In this document: one piece after another, positions 47,901-57,489 of the stretch
Position numbering within the stretch: the stretch's first letter is position 1
Layout of the letters: the number at the start of each line of letters is the position of its first letter
NCBI GenBank assembly: GCA_947462335.1
Contig: OX381705.1
Coordinates: forward strand, 35,611,570 to 35,675,569
DNA length: 64,000 nucleotides
Source of the DNA: Harmothoe impar
Taxonomy: Eukaryota > Annelida > Polychaeta > Phyllodocida > Polynoidae
Direction of reading: 5' to 3'
Made by a program: the position numbers and the translations under genes
The notes under the pieces: model-generated
What the model was told of the DNA's origin: nothing
The model's input: the letters and a program-made list of their open reading frames with translations, nothing else
Databases searched by the model: none

Positions 47901-50900
47901 GGTTCTCTGTGCCTTTCAAGTAGGCACGACTTAAGGTGTCGGCTATCAACATTTTCTTACCCTCCAGGTATTGTACATCCGCATTATATGCCAGAGCACG
48001 GATAAGCATGCTCTGTAACCTCTTTGGGGCTCTATCTAAGGGTTTCTTCGAGAAAGAGGACAGCGGCTTGTGATCTGAGTGGACAATCACAGGACGCCCA
48101 TAGGTGAATTGATGCCATTTCTCCAGCGCTTAGACTATAGCAAGCATCTCCTTCTCGATTGTGGCATATCTAGTCTCAGTGGGAGTGAGGGCCCTACTTG
48201 CATATGCCAGAGGTCTGCCTTCCTGCATCAGGGCAGCCCCCAGCCCACTACCACTAGCGTCACACTGTATGACCAGGTCACAATCCTTGTTGTAAAAGGC
48301 GAGCACTGGAGCCTCAGTGAGCAGCTTCTTCAGAGTGTTGAATGCTTCCTCCTGCGGAGCACTCCAACACCATTCAGTGTCCTTGTGAGTCAGCATTGTG
48401 ATAGGCTTCATCATGTCTGCCAGGTTTGGAACATATCTGGCAAGGTAAGTGACAGTGCCTTTCAGTCGTTGCACAGCGGCAACATCAGTGGGTCTTTCCA
48501 TTTTTGTGATGGCCTCGACTTTCTCAGGGTCCACTTTCAAGCCAGAGGCAGAAACAATATGTCCAAGGAACTTGATCTCAGAAACGTTGAACTAACACTT
48601 GTCCTTGTTGAGCTTTATGACATGCAGTTTGCATTGTGTCAAGAGACTGCGCAGATTACAGTCATGCTCCTCTTGGCTACTTCCGTAGACAATGACGTCG
48701 TCAGCCACACACTGGATGCCTTGTAGGCCCTCCAGTGCCAGGAACAGTCTCTTTTTGGAATATTTCAGAGCTCACATTCAGACCAAAGGGCAGTCTCAGC
48801 CACCTGTAGCGGCCGAAGGGTGTAGCAAATGTTGTCAGGTAGCTCGACTCCTCGTCTAACTCGACGTAGAGTGCGAGCATGCCGGATGACGGGGTCAATA
48901 TCATTGTTCACAGTCAGATGAACAGGACCACCAGGCAGGCAGCCCAATTTGTCATCGAACACACTTGAGAATTCAGACAGGATGTCAGATTTGACGGTAC
49001 ATACCTCAAATGTGTCATAATTCACAGTGATCAGACCCATGCTTTCAGCAGCATTGCGACTGAGTAGAGGCATGAATGTATCGTCCTTAACTACCACGTA
49101 GTCCACATTCCAGTACTTTCTGGTTTTGGGGTTCCTTTAACTTGATCTTAACCCGGCCCAAGGCAGCCTCACAGGTGCCGTTCCACATTCGCAGTATTAC
49201 TGATTCATTTCTGATAGGCCTACCCCCAACATATTTGACAGGAAGGATACAAACAGTTGCACCAGGACTTACTCACGGCAGACACATCGCCAACAACACT
49301 TACAGAACCTTCAGTGGACGACCCATCAGAATCAGGTTGTACTTGATGAACCTTCTTATGAGAGTGATATTTCTCCTTGTTTTTAGCATGAAAACCTTTG
49401 TGTACTGGATTAAGTCTACTACACTCTTTAGAACCAGCAAAGTGGTTCTCCTTTTTACAAGCATTACATATCTTGCCCCATGAGGGACAGTGTGATCGCC
49501 CCATTATGTGGGAGTTCCTACAGAAGTTACACTGTTTTATATCCTTATCGTCACCTCTATTGTCAGATCGAGGGACGAGTGACATGCCTCCATGTTACCG
49601 CCAACCACTTTCTGTGTCTCCATCATCGAGCTCTTCAGATCTACATATGATCAGGACCGCAGCAAGGTCCAATGTCTTTTTCGGTCGCATTTTGTCTCTC
49701 ACTTTCGGACTCCTGTGCCCACCGATAATCCTGTCCATGATACGTGCATCCCTACATGCGGGATCACAAAAGTTACATGTGCTTGCCAGAAACCGCAATG
49801 CAGACAGAAATTGCTCAAATGTCTCCTGCGGCTCCTGCTTGCGACGTGAGAAGACAAGTTGCTCGATAAAATCTCTTGTTTCACTTACAAAGTACTCATC
49901 ATATTTCTCAATACGCACCTTCAGGTCAGTTTTATCCTCATTGGCGGAGTAAACAAATCCCTTATAGATTTTCCGGGCTTCAAACCCGATGGACTGGAGT
50001 AGAGCAGAAGATTGGAATAGCAGAGACTGCTGGCCAGCACCAGACAGAAGCAGGTGGCTGTGTCTCACGACCTTGGGCCAATGTTTTCATCTCTGACCGG
50101 GTGCTTGCTCTGACCGGGTGCCAGCTCTGACCGGCCTGAATAAAAACGGGTTATTTTGGGCAGATGATGATTAAAATGGGCAACTAATTACTAGTTTAAA
50201 GGGTTATAACATCCAATAACCTTTTCAGCCAATTCTATCTACATCTGCCCTAAATAACCCGTTTTTATTCAGGCCGGTCAGAGCTGGCACCCAGTCAGAG
50301 CTGGCACCCGGTCAGAGCTGGCACCCGGCCAGAGACGAAAACATTGGCCCAAGGTCGTGAGACACAGCCAGGTATCTCTCAAAGTCTTCTCTCCAATCCA
50401 GCCATCTTTCCCTAATGCCAGTAGAGTCCATGTCAAGTTCATGAGGCAGCTGAATATTTGGGAGGTATGGAGGAGGAGCAACCACATTCTGATTGGGAGG
50501 AGCTTGGTCATCATCACCATTATGATGCACACTTGTGTAGAAGTAGATTTCCAAGATATATGGGCCTATATAGATATCACAGTTATTTAGGTCTAGGCCT
50601 ACTATCCAGTTTCCTTTGTCAATGGAGTAGTTGAATGTAGATGAGGAGTGACAACACACAGATATAGGCCTACTATCCAGTTTCCTTTTGACAATGGAGC
50701 AGTTGATTATAGATGAGGAGTGACAACACACTGGTACAGGCCCACTTCAGGTATTAAGTGGACTTAAATTCAGGGCAGACACACTATCACAGTGATAGTG
50801 TTGTCATTCACAGTACAGTAGATCTCAGTAGATCTAGACTCTGGGGAGATTCACAGTACTCAGAGTAGGCCTAGACAGTCTGTTATACATAGGCCTACAA

Positions 50901-53900
50901 AGTTCAGGGTTCTTGTTGTTGACAGGACTGAACAATCATAGTTGACAGAGGCAGGGGTCATAGGTTACACTGACTGACAGTTCAGTATTGACTTTGTGAT
51001 TTTTGTTTGTTTTGGGAATGACACAGTTTCAATTCACATCACTTGACAGAATAACAGTGGGTCATCATTTCCAATACTCACAAGTCTACAGTGTATCCCA
51101 GCGCTTATCACCATGTTTCAATTGTCATAATTGTCCACAAGATAGGAGATTAACTTGAAGAACTTGATAGCTTTAATTCAAGATAACGTGCATCATCGTA
51201 CGCCGTCTGCGCCCAGAGAGGCAATGTTGGAAAACCTGTACAACCCAACATTGTCACAGGTATCGCGGAACTAAATGTGGAGGAAAGACGGTGGATGCAC
51301 CGACTCTGTAGCATCACACCAGATGGGTTAAATCTACTAGACTAATCTAGACCTAGGCCCACGACCCTCAATTATTCGTTTCAACCAACATGATACACAC
51401 AAAGAGAGCCCCATATGCCTAGGTACAGAAGCTACATGACACTCATGCCATGCAGACATTGTCCAACCGAAACACCCTATGCTTTAATGAGGCCACATGG
51501 GCTATCTACTAACATATCAGCCCCCACCCACAATTCTTATTTTGCAGAGGTGAACAGATAAACAATCTAAGCCCAGTTTGTCCAGTGCCACTCAGCCATG
51601 TGTACCATTCTAAGTTACACTAGATACACTCCTGAATTTTTTATTTCTGATCTCCTCTCAAATTTAGACTATTCTAAAACTACTGACACTCAATGTCCAG
51701 TTACACTAACAGATCAAAATACAAAAAACAAATCTGATTGATTTGGCCCTAAAACCCATCTTCTAATCCCACCTTGTTTATGAGTTCAATTAATATATAT
51801 ACCTTGGAAATCTGATAAGGACATAATCAACCTCAGCATCTTCCAAAAGATTCACACCTGATGAGATATCTAAGTCGAAACCACCACCTGTACCACAAAC
51901 ACTGTACTGACTACAGTGTGTCACAAAGCCCCCCCCCCTCCCTCATTGGGCCTACATGACCCTCACATAAAATCTCCTGAGTCCTAAACATCTGCGGCAA
52001 GATAGTCCCCATATTCGGAAGTCAACCAACACTCTGCTAGGAGAGTGCACAGAGGAAGTGAGGTCATAGACTAAATCCCTGGGCCCTGATTGGCCAGAGC
52101 CCTTGGGTAACCATGGTACACATAAGCATAGTGAGCCTTGTCAACATGGCATTCAGTGGTTGTGTAAAGTAGGGATAAGAAGTCTTTTCCCGTTTTTCCA
52201 TGATTACTGTTATGCTATATTGGCACGGTTATTGACACCTGGGCCCTCTATATCATACCTGAGCAATGTGGTATCCATATTTACAATTTTATAATATAAA
52301 ATAAATAGGGATAACTACTACGAATAAATATATGAGACCTCTTTAAAGAGGCACTCCAATTTCACCTGAAGTCGGACACCAATGTTTACCTAGCTTTCTC
52401 CATTCTCCCACTAATAGAGTAATCAATTTTATTACTTAAATATGAATTCTATCCTGAGAATATACACTTTTGCAACATATGTAGGTTTAAAGAATGTTTA
52501 AGACATATTTCCCTTGGAAATATCTTTATATATTTAATGAGAATCATATTTGTGAACTATGAGATCATTCCTGTCCAACCAAATAGGTGATCTACCTTTA
52601 ACCTCTTTGCAGAAACTAAAGAATACTTAAGTGTCCCACTTCAGGTGAAATTAGACTTTAAAATTTCCAGTTTTTGACAGTGAATATTTGTTGGTAAATA
52701 CTACTGAGCCATTTTATTATGCATTGGTCATAAAATGTCAATCCTCCGCTATTTCATAATCATTTGTAGGTGCAATAATCCATTTTCTATGGCAAATTTA
52801 AAAAGGGTCACATTGGCAGTGACAACGAGCATCCGAAAGTGGTGAATCTACCCTATACCACAGCATAATATTATTACATACGTATATAGGTCCACATAGT
52901 ACATACTTGTAGATGCGTTATGCCCTTTGTCGTTATGGTGCATGAACAGGTGGATATGTGTATTTCAGTAATGACCACCGCCCATCGAGCATAAATTGTC
53001 CCCATGCGGATAATATTTCCATATATTTTCTATGTAAATTGCGCATGAAACGGCCGTATATGGCCGATTTATGCTCTGTGGACGGCGGCCTTAACTGAAG
53101 CCCAGAAATCTCCAAACTTACTGGTTCTGGGAGCAGTTGAGAGCAGCCAGGTCAGGTTTGCAGGTGTCCATAAAGTGCGGCCTGGGTGTGCTGGCACACA
53201 CCTTGAGCACCTCACCGACCAGGTGACAGATGAGCAGACCGTACAGGTAGAGCCCCGTCAGTTTACCTGTGGCCAAGAGGCACGACACAAAGGAACGACG
53301 CCTCCCCAGGAACACCCGGAACACGATCTCCAACAGGAGAATCTATAAAGGAGGCATATTAGATATTATGATAAAGGAGGGGTACATAAAAACACACTAC
53401 TCATTGATTTTAGTTCATTATCTCGTTGTACATTTGCCCACATTACAATATATCCCAATTACAGTGTATTCCCCTCACCAGATATAATCCTGAGATAATA
53501 TGAGGTATTTATCAGTGGGTGATGTGCACATGTAAATATATCATTATATTATATTACCCCTACCGTAAATTCTCTCAGTTGCGGGGCTCTGGATGGGGGG
53601 GTCCCATGTCCCCTGTCGATTATAAGAAATGCCCATGTCCCATGTCACTAAGCAAAAACCTGTGTCACTTATGTCACTAACCCAATTGAATTATTTGGTA
53701 TTCTATATAGGTAGAGACACCTAAACGCACCTCAATTTTAGTTATCCTACTTTTTCCTTGTCGCTAAGCTTGATGTCATGTCACTAGCCTTCATGTCACA
53801 TGTCGATTTTAAGGTTTGTCCATGTCATATGTCGCTTAGGTTGCCATGTCACATGTCGATTTTAAGAAACAGCCATGTCAAATGTCGATTTTAAGAAATG

Positions 53901-54304
53901 CCCATGTCGCCATGTCGAATTTGGTGGTCCACACCCATAGTTGCCGCTGATATGATTCTCAGAGTCAGAGGTGCTGTTAAGGATACACCCGAGAATTTAC
54001 GGTAGCACTATATAGCAGTATATCCCATGTATGCCATTATATGCTGTCATGTCTGATCAGTTTATAACTTGCCAATAGATGCGGATAACACATATACTAG
54101 ACGTGTTATCAACTCTCATGTCCAGCACTACACTACAGATAAGATACACAGTCATTGTGATAACATAAGCATAACCTTATCTAGGTGATCACTGGTGATG
54201 TACACTAACGGTCAGAAATCACTCCTGAAATATTCATGGTATCTTGATAAGGGTTGATTCATAACACTTAACTCTAGAACTGCTTCCGATACGGAACAAT
54301 ATAT

Positions 54305-54345
<41 letters not shown>

Positions 54346-54361
54346 TCATTATTATTATTAC

Positions 54362-54430
<69 letters not shown>

Positions 54431-56337
54431 CTTCATCATCTTCATTATCATCATCTTCATTATCATCATCTTCATTATCATAATCTTCATATCATCATTA
54501 TTATTATTGGGATTTGATACCCTACTTATGATAGCTTTTGGGTCCTGCCGCCCCTATTTGCAAATCCGGCACTCACCACTAAATACCATGCTGCTATGGG
54601 AGCTATAACCATGCCGGATAACCAGTCATTTCAGTGAAGACTAGATGTATAAGATAGCTAATAAAACCGTCACTACACCCCCACTGTAGGACGTCAAACT
54701 ACCTACCAGGACAACAGGAGCGACAGCCCCGCCGAAGACAAAGTGCATTAGGGTGATGGAGTCTGGATGGTGGGTGAAGGTCAGGGCGGGATCATGGCAG
54801 TAAAAGCCCGGTGTGACGGGGTCCACCAGGAGTCTCAGTACCACCACCCCACCACATCCTATCGAGGATAAGAAAACACTTCTACATCACGCACACAAGA
54901 CATTTTAAGATTCTTAGTAGAATGTTTGGTATGGATAATGCCAGGGCCGATCCTTCACATTTTAGTTTTTTTGAGGGAACCAATAATGGTATTCCAACGA
55001 TTCAGCAACGTGCCAAATCGTTATTTACTTTCTAAGTGGCAAATGTCACCTTAAAACTTAATGTGTTTTTTTACATGATATTTACTAATACATGTATCAC
55101 TGACGGGCCTCGCCCCCCCCCCAAAAAAAAAAGAAGAGAAGAGAAAGGAGAAGAAAAGAGGGAAAGAGATTGTGGAGTATGATTCATAGAGACTAACTGA
55201 GGGCCTCTGATCTGGATCGGGGGGGGGGGGGCTGAGTCTTAAAATATTGTGTCCTAAAATATGTGAGAATACACCATTTCAACAACATTTTCTTGGGGGG
55301 CATGCCCCCAAACCCCCCTAGTATAGCTAATGCACTTTGCTCGCGGGAAACAGATAGTGTCTCCGGGTTGGCCAGGTTTGGGCCCCCCTCAGACAATCCT
55401 GGATCCGCCACTGCTGTATACATGTATGATCATGCAAATCAAATCTATAGAAAATGACAAATAAATCCGACCTATATACCCCATATTTTTGGATCATGGA
55501 CCATGAAATTCACTCCCCCCATTTCTATGCCTTTGGGGGTTTTCATTTTAACAACAGTAACATAATGATCGATGCAATGTTACAAAACCAACACTCCTAG
55601 TGGCATTACATTTATACATGTACTATAATGTAAACACAATCTATGCACAGCATGATGTCCTTAGTCAGCAATGTGACAATTTCTGTGTTTTTTTCTGCTT
55701 TTGATGTCGACTACAATCTAGGATATTATGGGATATTTATCAAGTGCCTTACTGGGCGCATATTTCCGAGTTTGTAGTTCCTAGCTATATTGACCTTTGA
55801 GCATCCACAACCATGGTTTTAAATGCCTAGACCTCTATTCATGCATCCATCCACCCATTCTAACAACGCGACAGCGTGCCCTCGAGTCATACGAATTTCT
55901 CTGTTTTATGTTGCCCACGATTGCACAGGTTTAGCTTCCATATACACAAAAGAATCCGTGTTTTTCTCCCATCTAGTCCTGATAATATTATACGAGTAGA
56001 AATAGGGATATAGACATAAATGCATGTACTGTCTATGTCAATAATTATATCATATATCATGATGACTACATATATATCTATATATACCACCTGCACTTGG
56101 CCATCGAGGGCACAATAACAAGGAGGTCAAAGATGAACACCACACCGACATTAACACCCTGCTTCCACCATCCAAACATCACCCAGTCCTTGATGTTGGT
56201 AACAAATGGTAATGCAACAAAACATACACTCAATGAGATGGTCAGGACTATTCTCACCTGAACTCACCTGCCAGGTAGAGAATGACATCTATGAGCATCC
56301 TGAGGCAGGTGGGCACGGAGCTGGGTGTGTAGGCCAT
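38994..56337 (-). CDS. Six-transmembrane lipid phosphatase-related protein (PAP2/LPP superfamily), 6 exons
   Basis: Exons on the minus strand: 56337-56268 (ATG), 54858-54707, 53342-53122, 44410-44293, 43847-43671, 39200-38994 (stop TAG). All introns are GT..AG and phases (1,0,2,0,0) fit, giving 314 residues. LPPs dephosphorylate lysophosphatidate, sphingosine-1-phosphate and similar lipids on the outer leaflet; related PLPPR proteins have lost catalysis. Hydrophobic segments lie at about 13-35, 59-84, 100-118, 176-188, 198-219 and 229-250. C1 KxxxxxxRP is present (K121..R128 P129, then HFMDTCKPD). C2, normally SGH, reads SFPSTNA (S173 T174 N175). C3 is R221-x5-H227-xxx-D231 (TRLADKRHHLSD), keeping the nucleophilic His. 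The C-terminal tail is cytoplasmic and Pro-rich (KPPPSPSKRGPPKSP). Intron 3 (8.7 kb) and intron 5 (4.5 kb) are filled with mobile DNA. Family certain; enzyme versus pseudoenzyme open. Confidence 0.9.
39576..41850. mobile_element. 2.2-kb inverted repeat in intron 5, AACGATAGC family
   Basis: Two ~950-bp arms (39593-40590 and 40872-41820) are reverse complements with scattered changes; each starts GAGAGCCTTTTCATAAG. Both carry TTACGATATCGTAA and many AACGATAGC words. The left arm has five to six tandem TTAACGATAGCAGATGTCAT units (39738-39850), the right arm only two. A different hairpin element (40599-40874) separates the arms. Non-coding. Confidence 0.8.
40599..40874. mobile_element. Hairpin element between the AACGATAGC arms
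   Basis: Ends TGGGAGTA.ATATA...TATATACTCCCA, with inner matches CACAAGGTATGACA, AGCTAGA and TATACCCTAGAT and their complements. Either an insertion into the centre of the larger palindrome or its natural core. Confidence 0.5.
42268..42478. repeat. ~53-bp tandem repeat, four units
   Basis: Units of GCTGTCAACATTGATTTCTC then AGCTGTCAAACTGTCAAGTTGG, the last one diverged. CTGACAG/CTGTCAA words reappear at 43405-43490 beyond the next three arrays. Confidence 0.9.
42515..43062. repeat. Two minisatellites (CACACAGGGTGACA and CTGGTACACTGGGTG)
   Basis: 42515-42895: 16-20 bp ACACACAGGGTGACAC units. 42905-43062: 21-bp TGTGCTGGTACACTGGGTG-type units. They yield long Cys-, His- or Val-rich frames on both strands that are not genes. 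Confidence 0.95.
43063..43346. repeat. (CCCT)n / (CACT)n microsatellite
   Basis: CCCT, CCTT and CACT tetramers, interrupted by GGCATGGCATGGCAAAGCAT (43147-43180). Confidence 0.95.
45417..45561 (-). repeat. Gypsy 3' LTR
   Basis: 145 bp, same ends as the 5' LTR, preceded on the minus strand by the purine tract AGGAGAGGA. Confidence 0.92.
45685..46089 (-). pseudogene. Gypsy Pol C-terminal tail
   Basis: LEEGDRVKAKPYQLGDKSWK (an integrase C-terminal SH3-like strand pattern), RSYEIHTDAGQSLRRNRVQL, and a tail with RRSGRTSVTPHHLNDYVLN, typical of K02A2.6-like Gypsy Pol ends. Cut off from the upstream part by the element at 46090-46236. Confidence 0.8.
46090..46236. mobile_element. MITE inserted in the Gypsy integrase region
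   Basis: 147 bp. Termini CCCAGTAAACAAAAAACGTT...AACGTTTTTTTGTTAGCTGGG, with AACGTTAT repeated inside. The undisturbed sequence GAGGCTTGGCTGTCCTG survives at 46905-46925 in the duplicated block, so the insertion site is exact. Confidence 0.8.
46302..47116 (-). pseudogene. Internally duplicated integrase segments
   Basis: A 150-bp block (from CAGGGGGTTGACTTGGCTTC on the plus strand to CTTCACCGGTC) occurs at 46302-46452, 46453-46603 and 46979-47116. The integrase core block occurs at 46604-46870 and again at 47117-47385. In the 46604-46870 copy the second Asp context reads VRDNDPQF. The join at 46868 fuses two distant parts (AKPYSNFWEID), showing a recombination or template-switch junction. Confidence 0.85.
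47090..47518 (-). pseudogene. Gypsy integrase core, more complete copy
   Basis: IGADLFTLKGKDYLVIVDYY supplies the first Asp, VTDNGPQFIRSEF the second, and HHAQSNGKSESAVKAAKRLL the Glu of the DDE triad. The C-terminal end is frameshifted into a duplicated block. Confidence 0.9.
47554..48540 (-). pseudogene. Gypsy RT connection, RNase H and integrase N-terminus
   Basis: EAITKMERPTDVAAVQRLKG (RT thumb/connection), LVIQCDASGSGLGAALMQ (RNase H start with catalytic Asp), PLAYASRALTPTE, IEKEMLAIV, then after one stop near 48130 HSDHKPL and ADTLSRAYL. It ends with LTELHTGHTG, the His part of the integrase zinc site. Confidence 0.9.
48540..49106 (-). pseudogene. Gypsy protease remnant / reverse transcriptase
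   Basis: Contains FATPFGRYRWLRLPFGLNVS (the RT FGxxxxxxLPFGL block) and, after a frameshift near 48760, GIQCVADDVIVYG, a variant of the catalytic Y-x-D-D box. Several RT blocks between GCLPGGPVHLTVNNDIDPVI and the ELPDNI segment are deleted or scrambled. Confidence 0.85.
49220..49585 (-). pseudogene. Gypsy nucleocapsid zinc-knuckle segment
   Basis: CNFCRNSHIMGRSHCPSWGK then ICNACKKENHFAGSKEC: two Cys/His clusters typical of Gypsy nucleocapsids, followed by a Lys/His-rich linker to the protease region. Frame interrupted. Confidence 0.8.
49595..50731 (-). pseudogene. Gypsy gag, interrupted by a foldback
   Basis: The N-terminal part (50731-50370) has an aromatic-spaced WLDWREDFERYL segment typical of Gag. 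It is cut by the insertion at 50056-50369, then continues (50055-49595) with LLQSIGFEARKIYKGF, QEPQETFEQFLSALRFLA and a helical stretch before the zinc-knuckle segment. Structural protein of the element, inactive here. Confidence 0.8.
50056..50369. mobile_element. Foldback MITE with 17-bp internal repeats, copy 2 (in gag)
   Basis: Same termini as 9002-9509 (GGCTGTGTCTCACGACCTTG), flanked by AGGT at 50052-50055 and 50370-50373. Only about two 17-mers on the left and three on the right. Disrupts the Gypsy gag. Confidence 0.9.
51114..51258 (-). repeat. Gypsy 5' LTR
   Basis: 145 bp, starting TGTGACAATGTTGGGTTG and ending ATTGAAACA on the minus strand. Paired with 45417-45561. Confidence 0.92.
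51346..53121. other. Intron 3 remainder: Penelope 3' region and unique DNA
   Basis: 51346-51960 is the continuation of the Penelope remnant's non-coding tail, including the hammerhead-core-like motif. 52352-52665 has TTTCACCTGAAGTCGGACACC and its reverse ACTTCAGGTGAAA. 52836-52856 ends AAAGTGGTGAATCTACCCTA, mirrored at 44832. No exon of the host gene found here. Confidence 0.45.
51858..51881 (+). ncRNA. Hammerhead-core-like motif, second copy
   Basis: CACACCTGATGAGA...AGTCGAAACC, downstream of the split Penelope fragment and on its strand. Stem II is weak (GA/UC plus G-U). Confidence 0.4.
53563..54002. mobile_element. TIR element filled with TGTCGATTTTAAG repeats
   Basis: Ends CCGTAAATTCTC...GAGAATTTACGG, flanked by TA on both sides. 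The interior is a degenerate array of ATGTCRCATGTCGATTTTAA and AGAAATGCCC units. Lies in intron 2 of the lipid phosphatase-like gene. Confidence 0.7.
54306..54510. repeat. Trinucleotide microsatellites in intron 2
   Basis: (TAC)n 54306-54345, (ATT)n 54346-54430, then (ATCATCTTC)-type units. Gives Ile/Val-run frames that are not genes. Confidence 0.97.
55190..55412. mobile_element. Possible MITE, CAGTGGCGGATCC-type end
   Basis: The right end CCTGGATCCGCCACTG is faced on the left by GATCTGGATC and a G run. It lies in intron 1 of the lipid phosphatase-like gene. Boundaries uncertain. Confidence 0.3.
55413..56267. other. Intron 1 remainder, nothing recognised
   Basis: AT-rich, no coding signature apart from the donor site at the 56268 exon. 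Confidence 0.5.
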
Positions 56338-57489
56338 GTTGGAGGCTCTATAGACTGGCTACCTTGAGGCAGGCAGGTAAAGGTTAGCCCCTCTGTTTGT
56401 CTACCAGCTTACCTGTGTGGGAGGAGGTGCATGGTGTGCACTATCAAACACTGGTATGTGGAAGGGCATGTTTACTACTCCAAGGTATATTAAGTCAGCC
56501 CGATTATACGCTGTGAACCAAGAGTATATAGATAAGCATTTATACGAAACTCTAACTGCATATGTGGACTCATATCCATGTTGCTAGTGGTGCATGTATT
56601 TTGATCCAAAACAGGGGATCTTGCGACAGGTATGTTGTTCTGCCGCTCAGGTGTATGCAATAAAAGCTATATCTACGAACCATATATTTTCATAGTGAAT
56701 TCATTAGTTTTGAACACAATTATTACATATCATGGACGAACATTTCCTCAATTTATCAGGGTTGGTCAGATGTGTTGAAAATGTGTATTACTCATAATGC
56801 TGTGTTAATTAAGGATGTGCATCAACCAGTGTATATGGTCCCTCAAGCTGTAAATGAAGTTAATCTTTACCATCTGATCACATGGTCGGATAGTACCTTG
56901 TGCTAATACACCTACTTTATATCAGGGATAGCTTTGTACATTGCTCAGATTACAATGATTAACACAACCCCATGTCACTATACTACCTGACGGATAAAAG
57001 AACATGACTTTTTATGTACATAACATATTGATGTAAGGGTGAGCTTGACTGAATAAAAACACTGTACAACAAATTTTGATTTTTTTTTAAAAACCGGGAC
57101 GAGACAAAATATTCTTATATACACCCCTAGGAGGTGGTTATATTTAAAGAGCTCTTTTTCTCTTGAGAGCCCGGGTATCTAGCGGGACCCATACCCACAA
57201 CCCCAGGACATTCAGCCCAACCCCTAACCAACTGTTCCGCCAGGACACATGCAATGATACTAATCACCAAATAGTATATGTACTGCTTCTGCCTTGTTAG
57301 CCCAATGAGTAACGTTGTTTGAAAAGTTTGAGGTGTTTGAACCCCATTTATTCGGATGCAAACTAGAAGTAACCTGTACTCTAGCAGCACAACTAGACAG
57401 CTACATGTATTAGAGTCTGTTAACTAGGGCTTATGTTGGTGAGGCATTGTCCCATTAGACAAAGTTAAGAGTGTAGTTTACGGGTAATG
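56338..57489. other. Upstream of the lipid phosphatase-like gene
   Basis: Presumed 5' UTR and promoter on the minus strand. No clear TATA or initiator can be assigned. No other gene seen. Confidence 0.4.

Larger units (their letters stand above)
45417..51258 (-). mobile_element. Ty3/Gypsy LTR retrotransposon, complete ends, degenerate coding
   Basis: 5,842 bp. LTRs of 145 bp at 51114-51258 (5') and 45417-45561 (3'), TG..CA termini on the minus strand, four differences between them by eye. Target duplication GGTAT at 45412-45416 and 51259-51263. A primer-binding site starting TGGTGATAAGCGCTGGG directly abuts the 5' LTR (51113 downward), and a polypurine tract CAGGAGAGGA abuts the 3' LTR (45562-45571). 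Domain order on the minus strand is gag, zinc knuckle, protease/RT, RNase H, integrase: the Gypsy order. Broken by stops, duplications and two inserted elements. Confidence 0.93.
45170..51345 (+). pseudogene. Penelope GIY-YIG fragment split by the Gypsy insertion
   Basis: 45170-45416 encodes CKSCGIQYVGQTLERIMDRF and on through SFIKSPP; 51259-51345 resumes with the C-terminal part that ends at a 3' sequence also found at 57509-57547. The Gypsy element sits exactly between, with GGTAT duplicated. The frame contains a stop (PPRW then TAG) and shifts. The flanks 45105-45170 and 51318-51395 are reverse complements (CTAGATTAGTCTAGTAGATT), recalling the inverted terminal arrangements seen in Penelope elements. 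Confidence 0.85.

Noticed and set aside
47494..49952. Plus-strand frames of up to 215 codons opposite the Gypsy element
   Set aside because: Antisense shadows of the minus-strand pol and gag, which carry the recognisable RT, RNase H and integrase motifs.
53118..53333. Reading this segment as a separate small gene
   Set aside because: It is the third exon of the lipid phosphatase-like gene: splice sites at 53342 and 53122 join in phase with 54707-54858 and 44293-44410.
54212..54490. 92-codon Ile/Val-run frame
   Set aside because: Product of the (ATT)n and (TAC)n microsatellites.
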